Source: Saprospiraceae bacterium (GTDB lineage: Bacteria; Bacteroidota; Bacteroidia; Chitinophagales; Saprospiraceae). Taken from it: a stretch of DNA of 64,000 bases. Shown piece after piece: positions 53,972-62,094 of this stretch. Position 1 is the first letter of the stretch. Each line of letters begins with the position of its first letter. The notes below the pieces were generated by a model. It made no database searches. It was not told the DNA's origin and saw only the letters and a list, made by a program, of their open reading frames with translations. The stretch spans positions 1 to 64,000 of the forward strand of contig JAGQWR010000025.1 of assembly GCA_020437105.1 (NCBI GenBank). The letters are read 5' to 3'. Position numbers and translations under genes: made by a program.

Positions 53972-55269
53972 TCGGAAATGATTTCCTGATCTGGATAAAG
54001 GTCCTCCTCGTCGTAATACTCTTTTGAGCAAACGGTAATAACAAACCAAAACAAGGCACCTAGGAGTCCTTTACCTGTCATTGCAAAAAGGAGCAGACCA
54101 ACGATACAAACAAACAACATCCGATGAAATGGCCGGTTTTTGTCGTTTAATCTGAATTTATCCCATTGAAACTTCGCTGTCAAGAACAAAAAATAGGTCC
54201 AGAGACCGATCCCGATTACGCCCGTTTCGACGGCAACTTCGATATACATATTATGGAGACTCAAACCCTTATCGCGTACTTCGATAGCATACACCAGGTT
54301 TCTGTCTACAGGGCCAATGTAATAAGCGAATGTGCCCCGGTCGAGCATTTGTGAAACCCCAAGCCCCATGCCATAAGTATCTACAAATGCCGCAAAACCG
54401 GCTTTGGCCAGGGGTACACGAATATCCTGGGTAGCACCTTGCAGGCGATTGAAGGTTGTGGTTTCTTCCGTTAAGGCTTGGAAATTCGTATTAAACAAAA
54501 CCACCAAAAGTACAGCTCCAAAGATTGGGATTAGCCGCACTTTTGTCTGAGTATCTGAAAGCACAATGGTCATCAGAAACATACAGAATGCAAAGAGGAT
54601 AAACCCGCCTCTGGATCCGGTAGCCAGAATAGTGAAAAACATGACCCCGACTAATCCGAAGTAAAACAGGTTTTTCAGTTTTAATAAACTAAACCTATTC
54701 TTCATAAGTAAATAGGTCAGGAAAACCGTCGCTATCGCCATGCCGTAGGCAGCATAATTCGGGTTATCCGAGAGGCCTTTTTCTCGTGAGGATATCTGCA
54801 GGATATAAAAATCGACCAAAATAATCAGGCCGTTTATGATGATCCCGGCACACATAAAAGCCAGAATTCTGTTAATCTGCTTATACGTTAAATCGAGTCT
54901 CTTAAACGTCAGAAAAATCAAAGTAAGGAAAGTCATCTGGATTTGGGAGTTCAGAAAACTCCCAAAACTTATATGGAACCCCAGGTTAAAGAGGAGAAAC
55001 GTATAAAAGACCCCATAGCCCTGAAAGAGAACGACGAGTATATCAGGCTTAAAAACAAAAAATGGCTTTCTTTTAAAGTCGTAGAAAAAGCCAAACAGGA
55101 GAATCAAAATGCCAAATAAGCGGTAGGGCTTAAATATTGTTTTTATACCATAGAGGTATTCCAGCAAATCCTCGAAGGGTGCAAAAAAGACATAGGCACA
55201 GAAAAGCACAAACAGTACTTGATTTCTGGTGACTCCCGTCCTTTTATTTGCTGATACCAATTCAGGCAT
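53968..55269 (-). CDS. O-antigen ligase/polymerase family membrane protein (Wzy_C)
   Basis: A 433-residue protein with about 11-12 membrane segments. The large periplasmic loop contains LHNMYIEVAVETGVIG, the His/Glu-rich signature of the Wzy_C (PF04932) family, preceded by GLSDNPNYAAYGMAIA. Members either ligate O-antigen to lipid A-core or polymerise repeat units. With a Wzy candidate at 23.9 kb this is a second polymerase/ligase, consistent with more than one polymer or with a ligase step. Confidence 0.88.
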   Translation of the reverse strand: MPELVSANKRTGVTRNQVLFVLFCAYVFFAPFEDLLEYLYGIKTIFKPYRLFGILILLFGFFYDFKRKPFFVFKPDILVVLFQGYGVFYTFLLFNLGFHISFGSFLNSQIQMTFLTLIFLTFKRLDLTYKQINRILAFMCAGIIINGLIILVDFYILQISSREKGLSDNPNYAAYGMAIATVFLTYLLMKNRFSLLKLKNLFYFGLVGVMFFTILATGSRGGFILFAFCMFLMTIVLSDTQTKVRLIPIFGAVLLVVLFNTNFQALTEETTTFNRLQGATQDIRVPLAKAGFAAFVDTYGMGLGVSQMLDRGTFAYYIGPVDRNLVYAIEVRDKGLSLHNMYIEVAVETGVIGIGLWTYFLFLTAKFQWDKFRLNDKNRPFHRMLFVCIVGLLLFAMTGKGLLGALFWFVITVCSKEYYDEEDLYPDQEIISE

Positions 55270-56422
55270 TCTCCAATTTGTTCCTTAAAAATGCAGCCAC
55301 ATTAGGGCCATAAAATCGCTCGGCGGCTTTCCGTGCATTCTCTGCCAATTCCAATCTTCTTTCCGGATGATCCAGTAAGTAGCGAGCTCGTTCCAAAACA
55401 ACAGCCGGATCCGCTACATCAACTACTTCGGCGCAATCATATTTTTTTAAGTATTGACTTAAAAACGAAAAGGACGGTGAATGCGCAAAAATGGGTAATC
55501 CCGAAATTAAAAAATTAATAGTCCGGGTTGGAAAGATTGTCTCATATTCTTCTTGCGAATATCCTCCGGTAAAGCCGTGGGTTAATACGCAAACATCATT
55601 ATCCATCAATTCCTTATAGAAATCTTCCTGCTTTACGAAGCCCCGATAGTCAATAGCATCCGCGTCAATCCCACGCATCCGCAAGAGCGCTTTCGGTACA
55701 TGGGTAAACATTTTGATATTGATTCGGGGTTCTTGTTTGAGTGCATCCACCAACCTGGCTGTGGCTTCAATATTCGAATTATTGAAGTTGCCAATCAACA
55801 GAAAGTCGTATTTGTCTTTTACAGCTGTGACATCCACCGGATTTTCTGCTTTGGGCCAGAATTCAAAGGTGTGGATAAGTGGAACAAACTTATCTATTTC
55901 CGGATACGCTTTTTCGTAAAAGCCTTGCATGCCTTCACTCATTACGAAGATGTAATCGGAGTATTCGAAAATGGCGGTTTGAACTTTTTTGGCAAACCAC
56001 CTGTGGATTCCTCCTTTCCGGTTTTCCAAATAAGTATTATGAAAATACGAACTAAAGGGAATCCCATTCCACTTAGCGATCAGATAAGAAGCGTAGAGAT
56101 AATAGTTATCCGGGTAGGTACCCAATACATAATCACACTTTTCCCGCTTCAAAATCCACCACATCCAGAGCAGAGTGATCGGAAAAATAGCCCACCGGAA
56201 AGGAGCGAAGAACCGTTTGGCTCTTCCTCTCCAGCTAAAATTTGAGGGAATGTAATAATACCTGGGTAGATTCGAATCGCGCTTTATGCGTCCTAACCCC
56301 ATTATCTGTTCCCCAACTACAACAAGTTCATCCCTGCTAAAATTATTAGCGAGGGATTCACTGACAAATCCCGCTGCTCCCGTGTTTGGTAGAATACTAA
56401 AACTTGCAAAAAGAATTTTCAT
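55262..56422 (-). CDS. Glycosyltransferase (GT-B, GT4-like)
   Basis: A 386-residue GT-B-like protein. MKILFASFSILPNTGAAGFV gives the first strand and acceptor loop; YASYLIAKWNGIPFSSYFHNT, FLLIGNFNNSNIEATARLV and PTRTINFLISGLPIFAH follow the GT-B order, with TRTINFL near the donor site where EAMASG-type motifs usually lie. Sequence is divergent, so activity is uncertain. It overlaps the ligase gene by 8 bp and lies 16 bp from the epimerase upstream. Confidence 0.8.
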   Translation of the reverse strand: MKILFASFSILPNTGAAGFVSESLANNFSRDELVVVGEQIMGLGRIKRDSNLPRYYYIPSNFSWRGRAKRFFAPFRWAIFPITLLWMWWILKREKCDYVLGTYPDNYYLYASYLIAKWNGIPFSSYFHNTYLENRKGGIHRWFAKKVQTAIFEYSDYIFVMSEGMQGFYEKAYPEIDKFVPLIHTFEFWPKAENPVDVTAVKDKYDFLLIGNFNNSNIEATARLVDALKQEPRINIKMFTHVPKALLRMRGIDADAIDYRGFVKQEDFYKELMDNDVCVLTHGFTGGYSQEEYETIFPTRTINFLISGLPIFAHSPSFSFLSQYLKKYDCAEVVDVADPAVVLERARYLLDHPERRLELAENARKAAERFYGPNVAAFLRNKLENA

Positions 56423-56438
56423 GTTTGTTTTGTCACTA

Positions 56439-57407
56439 TTATTTTACAGCCGAAGCGGCTTGCTTTTCTATCCAGGCGTATGTTTTTGCCATACCTTCCC
56501 GCAGAGGTTGTGTCGGTTTCCAGCCTAATTTCTCGTAAATCAGCGCATTGTCTGAATTCCGTCCACGTACACCTTCTGGTCCTTCAATGTGGTGTTTGTT
56601 TATTTTCTTTCCAGAAATGGTTGCAATGATATCAACAAACTCATTGATCGAAACCATTTCTTCCGATCCGATATTGACCGGGCCGGTCCAATCTGATTCC
56701 ATCAGGCGGCGAACGCCTTCAAGACATTCATCGATGTACAGAAAAGACCGGGTTTGTTTTCCATCACCCCAGATATCGATTGTACCACCATCCTCAGCGT
56801 GGATAATTTTCCGACAAAGCGCTGCTGGCGCTTTTTCCTTACCGCCATCCCAGGTACCCATCGGACCAAAGATATTGTGGAAACGGGCCACGCGTACTTC
56901 CAAACCGTAGTTGCGATAGTAAGAAAGGTACAAACGTTCGCTAAAGAGTTTTTCCCAACCATACTCACTATCGGGCATTGCAGGATAGGCAGAATCTTCC
57001 GAGCACTTCGGATTATCCGGATCAAGCTGGTTGTATTCCGGGTACATACATGCAGAAGAGGAATAAAAGATTTTCTTAACGCCATGTAGTCTGGCCATTT
57101 CAACCATATTCAGGTTAATGGTCGCTGAGTTGTGCATGACAACCGCATCATGGTCGCCTGTAAAAATGTAACCTGCACCCCCCATATCAGCAGCCAATTG
57201 GTAAACTTCGTCTATTTGCCGATCAAAGAGGGCTTCACATACACGTGGATCTCTTAAATCACCAATTACAAAATCATCGGCTTTATCGTTACCATATTCA
57301 TTGTGTTTCAAATCAACACCACGTACCCAGTAACCCTCTGATTGAAGGCGATTAACAAGGTGGCCGCCAATAAATCCGCCGGCGCCACAAACAAGAGCAG
57401 TTTTCAT
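56439..57407 (-). CDS. GDP-mannose 3,5-epimerase-like (plant GME type)
   Basis: A 322-residue extended SDR that closely follows the pattern of plant GDP-mannose 3,5-epimerase, which makes GDP-L-galactose (and GDP-L-gulose). Matching stretches are AADMGGAGYI, SSACMYPE with the catalytic C120, YGWEK (Y149/K153), RFHNIFGPMGTW, GGKEKAPAALCRK with K192 (plant K217), and GPEGVRGRNSDN. GDP-mannose from manC would be the substrate. Such genes are uncommon in bacterial polysaccharide loci. L-galactose is found in sulfated algal polymers and in some bacterial EPS. Confidence 0.9.
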   Translation of the reverse strand: MKTALVCGAGGFIGGHLVNRLQSEGYWVRGVDLKHNEYGNDKADDFVIGDLRDPRVCEALFDRQIDEVYQLAADMGGAGYIFTGDHDAVVMHNSATINLNMVEMARLHGVKKIFYSSSACMYPEYNQLDPDNPKCSEDSAYPAMPDSEYGWEKLFSERLYLSYYRNYGLEVRVARFHNIFGPMGTWDGGKEKAPAALCRKIIHAEDGGTIDIWGDGKQTRSFLYIDECLEGVRRLMESDWTGPVNIGSEEMVSINEFVDIIATISGKKINKHHIEGPEGVRGRNSDNALIYEKLGWKPTQPLREGMAKTYAWIEKQAASAVK

Positions 57408-57447
57408 AATGATTATTTTTTTCTTGTTGGTTAAGTATTTCTATTAA

Positions 57448-58155
57448 TTATTTTTTCTGTTGTAACCTCTCAAAGGTGCCGGAGAATATATTCTGCAACT
57501 CTCCGGAGTTCTTGATATTCTTGATCACCTTGTGTTTTCCACCATGAAAACGTTTCAGATCTACGTTATCCAGGCTTTTTCCAAGGTGTTCGGCGTGTGC
57601 CCGGTCTGTCCGATAATCCGTATCAAAAAAGATTTGGATATGAGGTTTATCAATACCGGGAACCTCTAGCAGGTCATAGTATTTCCAGGGTTTAATCGTG
57701 GCATTTTTCAGATATTTAAAATGCCCTCTGTGATCCCAGTATTTGAATCGGTTTTTCCAATTGGCAAAGGTTGTCGGCGCAAAGGCGAGGACTTCATCCG
57801 CACCCAGAAGCACGCCATATAAAATGGCGGCGTAAGCGCCCATGGAGTTACCCAGGGTAACGATCTTTTTAGCACCACTTTCCTTGATGAGCTTACGAAG
57901 CGGATCCAGCGTCTCATCAATCGTATCACCCATCCCAATGATTCCGCCGTGATACCAGGATTTCCGGTTATCACGCACAAAAATCTTTCGGATCTTATAG
58001 TCATTTAAAGCATTCAAAAATTCGAAATAGGGCACCCCGATTCCTAAGCCTACTCCGGAGAATACGATAAGCAACACTTCCGATTCGACATTAAAATCGG
58101 TAAGTACCGTGAAATCTTTATCCTGTAATCGTTCGGGGGTTAGTTCAGCTATCAT
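57448..58155 (-). CDS. Alpha/beta-hydrolase-like protein, Ser-type copy (unrecognised family)
   Basis: A 235-residue protein with an alpha/beta-hydrolase outline: LLIVFSGVGLGIG (oxyanion loop), TLGNSMGAYAA with nucleophile S104, IFFDTDYRTD (candidate acid D178/D180) and GGKHKVIKNIKNSG with H208. It shares its layout (IRKIFVRD, LGN-x-x-GAYAAI-YG, ADEVLAFAP, GG-H, IKNSGEL) with the gene just upstream, so they are tandem paralogues. ATG 58155 is preferred over 58218, because it lies after the upstream stop. The substrate is unknown; position in a sulfated-polymer locus suggests an esterase or transferase acting on the polymer or its intermediates. Confidence 0.75.
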   Translation of the reverse strand: MIAELTPERLQDKDFTVLTDFNVESEVLLIVFSGVGLGIGVPYFEFLNALNDYKIRKIFVRDNRKSWYHGGIIGMGDTIDETLDPLRKLIKESGAKKIVTLGNSMGAYAAILYGVLLGADEVLAFAPTTFANWKNRFKYWDHRGHFKYLKNATIKPWKYYDLLEVPGIDKPHIQIFFDTDYRTDRAHAEHLGKSLDNVDLKRFHGGKHKVIKNIKNSGELQNIFSGTFERLQQKK

Positions 58156-58174
58156 GTGAATGTTTGAAAAATTA

Positions 58175-58897
58175 TCAGCGAATGTTAAGAGCGCGTTCCG
58201 AAGAACATGCCTTTTCAAGTATTTCGTCCAGCTCTCCTGATTTTTTCAGGTTGCGCACGAGCAGGTGTTCTCCTCCGGGACGTTCATATACGCGTATATT
58301 GGTTTTGCCCGGTATAAAGTGTTGAACCAGGTTGGTATCCGGTACGTAATGCGGATCATAATAAATATCGATTGGGAGATCCTGGGTTTCGGGCAAGGTA
58401 GTCAGGTCGTATAAATGAGGTGCTGCTGTTCCGCAGTTATAAAGCCGCTCAAAGCCATCCGGCCATCTTTTCTCGCCGTAACGCGTTCTGTTTTCTTCAT
58501 CAACAAAGGTCAGAGGCGCAAAGGCCAAAACCAGATCAGCCTGTAACATAGCACCATAGTAGATTGCAGCGTAAGCACCTTGGCAATTTCCGATCGTCAC
58601 AACTCTTTTACAGCCACTGCGTTTTACCTCTGCGGCTAAAATTCCAGTTGTTTCTTCAAAATTACCACTCAGGTGTTTTAATCCGTTATGGTACACACAA
58701 TTGGAAATATCCCGAACAAACATTTTTTTGACATCCAGGTTTCGCAGGACACCTGAAAACTCAAATGGCGGAGAGGTCGCCATATCCGGTCCACCACCGG
58801 CAAAACAAATGAATAAGGTGTCGTGGTCAGATTGGTAGTCAAAAAGGATACCGCACTCCGGATCACGGAGTAATTCTCTTGAAAATTCTTTAATCAT
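58175..58897 (-). CDS. Alpha/beta-hydrolase-like protein, Cys-type copy (unrecognised family)
   Basis: A 240-residue paralogue of the preceding protein: LFICFAGGGPDM (oxyanion loop), VKKMFVRDISN, TIGNCQGAYAA with C105 where the other copy has Ser, IDIYYDPHYVPD (D181) and GGEHLLVRNLKKSGELD with H211. A Cys-Asp-His triad would change chemistry, for example towards acyl transfer, or the copy could be a non-hydrolytic partner. The codon for C105 sits in otherwise intact sequence, so this is a substitution and not a damaged gene. It is 57 bp from the sulfotransferase gene upstream and 19 bp from its paralogue. Confidence 0.75.
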   Translation of the reverse strand: MIKEFSRELLRDPECGILFDYQSDHDTLFICFAGGGPDMATSPPFEFSGVLRNLDVKKMFVRDISNCVYHNGLKHLSGNFEETTGILAAEVKRSGCKRVVTIGNCQGAYAAIYYGAMLQADLVLAFAPLTFVDEENRTRYGEKRWPDGFERLYNCGTAAPHLYDLTTLPETQDLPIDIYYDPHYVPDTNLVQHFIPGKTNIRVYERPGGEHLLVRNLKKSGELDEILEKACSSERALNIR

Positions 58898-58954
58898 TTT
58901 GGGGTAAAATATGTGAGTATAATGGGGGATTCAGGTTTGGAAAACCTGAACACA

Positions 58955-59794
58955 CTATTTCCAGTCTATTGGCCAATCCAGCATTTTTGCCAGCTTTTCA
59001 TTATATGGCCGAAAGTGATTTTGAAGTTTTTCGCGTAAAGCGGGATCCAATGGATCATATTCCCGACTATTAAATGCTTTCAGAGAAGGTGGCCGAAATG
59101 ATTTCATTCCGAGAAAGGCATATACCCGCTCCAGCGAATCCATTGGTTTGGAGAAAAATTCTTCACTTTCGAGTATCAGGATCTGTTCTTTCGGAAAGTA
59201 TTTTAGCCATTTTTCCAATTGTTCCGCATAATTTCCGCGGCTGAGGTAGCCGAAGTTTCGGTAAATTTTGCTGTAATAATTCGGATCGGCCTCCATCTTT
59301 GCCAGCTCGGTAGCCAGGCGCACTTTTTCTTTACCTAAGGCTTCTTCAAAGGTCTCCGCATCCTCCCAGCCCTGATCCTTTTTCATCTGGTAATGCGAAT
59401 AGGCCCGGTCAATCGGATTTCGCAGCATCAAAATCAGTTTTACATCGGGCAGCACCTGGTGCATGCGTTCCGCTACACGGGGGTGAAACACATAAAAAGG
59501 GGTTGCCTCACCTGTGATTTTTCCTTTGGAAAACATGCTTAGCGGAAAAGCCTGTTGATAAAACCGAAGTCCTTTATTAAAAGAACGATCAAAAAAATGC
59601 AACTGCTTTCGGTAAGGCATTTTCGTATCCGGATGTTGTTCCAGATAACGAAACAAGGATGAGGTTCCTCCTTTCTGAACACCAATGATGATAAAATCCG
59701 GCTTCCGGCGCCAGGAGGCTGTCCAGCGATATACAGTCTGGAACAGGATTTTCTTGTGCAGCGGCGCTGCATTTGGAAATTTTTTACTGGCCAT
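58955..59794 (-). CDS. Sulfotransferase (Sulfotransfer_1/NodH-like)
   Basis: A 279-residue sulfotransferase. GVQKGGTSSL (38-47) is the 5'-phosphosulfate loop; LMLRNPIDRAYSHYQM (R125, S133) the 3'-phosphate site. HFFDRSFNKGLRFYQQAFP and GEATPFYVFHP are typical of heparan N-deacetylase/N-sulfotransferase-like bacterial enzymes. A basic N-terminal region of about 30 residues precedes the fold. It abuts the third flippase gene by 2 bp. The site of sulfation is unknown. Confidence 0.92.
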   Translation of the reverse strand: MASKKFPNAAPLHKKILFQTVYRWTASWRRKPDFIIIGVQKGGTSSLFRYLEQHPDTKMPYRKQLHFFDRSFNKGLRFYQQAFPLSMFSKGKITGEATPFYVFHPRVAERMHQVLPDVKLILMLRNPIDRAYSHYQMKKDQGWEDAETFEEALGKEKVRLATELAKMEADPNYYSKIYRNFGYLSRGNYAEQLEKWLKYFPKEQILILESEEFFSKPMDSLERVYAFLGMKSFRPPSLKAFNSREYDPLDPALREKLQNHFRPYNEKLAKMLDWPIDWK

Positions 59795-59796
59795 AT

Positions 59797-61134
59797 CTAG
59801 CGGAAAACGCGTTTACGTATTTTGCGAACGATCCCATAGCTGTTTTCAACTTTTTCCCACATCCATCTCAAATCTTTAAAACTAACCCGGAAGAGATTTA
59901 CTTCTCCTCGTGGAATCAACTGGTTGAAGAAATAATGCGCCAGGGCTGTAGAAATCAGGTAGGCAAGTGTAGAACCAACCGCAGCACCAATCACATCAAA
60001 TGGCGGAATTAGTGTGAGGTAACAAATCATACCAACTACAGCTCCGACACCTTCTACTATACTTGGTTTTCCAGGCATACCATTTGCCGCCAGGTATTTA
60101 TTAATAATCCGGCGGGAAGCCATATAGGCAAACATACCCGGCAATAGAATTATTGCCGGAATAAAGGCTGCACGGAATGCTTCACCATAGAGCAAGGGGA
60201 TCAACCAATAGGATGATATACCTATACCAAGTGACATGAGGCCAACCATGATGATCATCACCCGATGCACTCGCGCCAACATTTTGGCACTCTTATTCAG
60301 GTCATTGATTTTGGCAATCATGTTAAACATTACCGGTGATACCGCCTGGGGTAAAAAGCCTAGAAACCGAACAAGCGAATAAGCTACAGAGTAATAACCC
60401 AATAATTCTGAACTGGCAAAAAAGCCCAAGATTAGCTGGTCAAATTTTTCATTTGCACGCGTCGCCATGTTTCCGACCCAGGCTTTGATCCCGTAACCAT
60501 AACATTCTTTAATAAATGGCACATTAATTTCCCAGGTCGGTTTGTGCTCCCGAAATACAAGGCCCAGGATTAGAATAGTGGCAATGATTTTTTTGATCAC
60601 CATCGCCCAAATGGCTCCCTGCAATTCCAGTCCGCTGAAGATTACTAACCCGATCAATAAAAGCGCAGTGCTGACTTGGTCGGACAGGGTGATTATGTTG
60701 GTCAATTTAAATTGCGAACAGCCTTTGAACAACTGGTTGGCCATTGTCATAATTCCACTAAGTGGTAAAACAGCCAGAATTGGCAGCATCTGTTCGGGTG
60801 TTATCTCCGAGGCGGTTTTCCCCAACATGCCGTTACTCCACAGAAGATAAATAGCGCCGGTAATGATGATCCCCTTAATAAACCCAACGCCCAACAAGGT
60901 GATCGCCACCTTCTGTGCTTTGTATTTTTCGGCACTGACAAAATAAATAACACCAACACCAAACCCAAAATAAAGAAGTGGAAGTAGCGCCTCACCTAGT
61001 ATGAGTAAAAAAGAGAAAATCCCTTTATCACTCGGTCCCAGGATGCGGGTGACGATAATGTTTACCACTATGGTAAGTGGAAACAATACGAGCATCGTCA
61101 CAAAGTTGCCCATTGATTTTTTTGTCCCAGACAT
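59797..61134 (-). CDS. Polysaccharide flippase, MOP superfamily (Wzx-like, copy 3)
   Basis: A 445-residue protein with about 12 membrane segments. MGNFVTMLVLFPLTIVVNII and ITRILGPSDKGIFSFL at the start and IINKYLAANGMPGKPSIVEG near the end are characteristic. It differs from the copies at 33828 and 37575. It lies between a sulfotransferase and a PhyH-like gene with short junctions (2 and 6 bp), as if forming a distinct module of the right-hand part of the locus. Confidence 0.9.
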   Translation of the reverse strand: MSGTKKSMGNFVTMLVLFPLTIVVNIIVTRILGPSDKGIFSFLLILGEALLPLLYFGFGVGVIYFVSAEKYKAQKVAITLLGVGFIKGIIITGAIYLLWSNGMLGKTASEITPEQMLPILAVLPLSGIMTMANQLFKGCSQFKLTNIITLSDQVSTALLLIGLVIFSGLELQGAIWAMVIKKIIATILILGLVFREHKPTWEINVPFIKECYGYGIKAWVGNMATRANEKFDQLILGFFASSELLGYYSVAYSLVRFLGFLPQAVSPVMFNMIAKINDLNKSAKMLARVHRVMIIMVGLMSLGIGISSYWLIPLLYGEAFRAAFIPAIILLPGMFAYMASRRIINKYLAANGMPGKPSIVEGVGAVVGMICYLTLIPPFDVIGAAVGSTLAYLISTALAHYFFNQLIPRGEVNLFRVSFKDLRWMWEKVENSYGIVRKIRKRVFR

Positions 61135-61140
61135 TATATC

Positions 61141-62052
61141 TTATTCTGCTCCGAACAGCTGGCGTTGGTACGTCGGCAGGTTTGGACGTGAGAAATCTGA
61201 ATATGGACTGTTATTAATAAACTTGATCGGCATCAGAAATGATTGAGGCCGTAAAAACTGGTACAGGATTACGATCCGGGATTGCTGGTCATCGTTTACC
61301 CGGCTGCCATAATGGAAGCAACGGGAAGTATCACCAAAGATCATTGTACCCGGACCACCAAGAGCCTTCAGTTGTTGGCTTGGTGGAACAATAGGGTCAA
61401 TCACCTCATCTTTGATCTTTTGTCCGTATCGGTAATGAATTTGATTCCGAACCTTTTCCGAATCGGAAGCCTTCATCACAACCAATGGCCCGTTATCTTC
61501 GGTTACATCCGAAGCATAGACAAACAATTTTAATTGTCTGATTGATTCAAAATCACAATGGTGCAACTGGCTATTGGAAAGCTCCGGGCTCGCCTTCGAA
61601 TACCAAACATCAATTTTGGTAATCACAGGCATCATGCCTAAGTAATTGGCCACACTGCTGGCAATTTCTTCGCGTAATACAAACTGGACAAAAGGAGAGT
61701 CATAATCCAGCCATTCCTTCTTTAATAAGCCGGTGAGCAACTGGTCCTTACTATTTCTTCGGAGCGCTTCCAGATCGTTATTAGCAACAATTTCCTGTGC
61801 TTTTTTGATCATGCCATCCAACTCCGGATAAGCCGGTTTTGGAACGATTAAGAACCCGTCTTCGTCTGCAACATTATAGGCAGCTTTTCCTTGGAGGTCA
61901 CGGGCCGTTTGAATCCGATTCTGAATACTTCCCCGATTGAATTGTTCTCTAAATTTCGCCAACTTCTCTCGGCGATTTGACTCTGCTTTGATAAAATGAC
62001 GCCCGATAAGCTGATCCTTATGTAAGGCCCGATCCAGCATTGACAATTTCAT
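61141..62052 (-). CDS. Phytanoyl-CoA dioxygenase (PhyH) family non-heme iron oxygenase
   Basis: A 303-residue Fe(II)/2-oxoglutarate dioxygenase-like protein. The iron triad is visible as H165-x-D167 (LHHCDFES) and H247 (CFHYGSR); R259 (QSRIVILYQF) is in place to bind 2-oxoglutarate. ASDVTEDNGPLVVMKAS is the typical middle strand. PhyH proteins hydroxylate small molecules; a role in tailoring the sugar or a lipid carrier would be an inference. It lies 6 bp from the flippase gene and 42 bp from the next sulfotransferase. Confidence 0.9.
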   Translation of the reverse strand: MKLSMLDRALHKDQLIGRHFIKAESNRREKLAKFREQFNRGSIQNRIQTARDLQGKAAYNVADEDGFLIVPKPAYPELDGMIKKAQEIVANNDLEALRRNSKDQLLTGLLKKEWLDYDSPFVQFVLREEIASSVANYLGMMPVITKIDVWYSKASPELSNSQLHHCDFESIRQLKLFVYASDVTEDNGPLVVMKASDSEKVRNQIHYRYGQKIKDEVIDPIVPPSQQLKALGGPGTMIFGDTSRCFHYGSRVNDDQQSRIVILYQFLRPQSFLMPIKFINNSPYSDFSRPNLPTYQRQLFGAE

Positions 62053-62094
62053 GTCGTTCTTTTTTTTGATAAGTACTTAAAGCGGTACTCGCTC

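Noticed and set aside
55700..56245. 181-codon + strand open frame
   Set aside because: Antisense to the glycosyltransferase at 55262-56422, with no recognisable motif.
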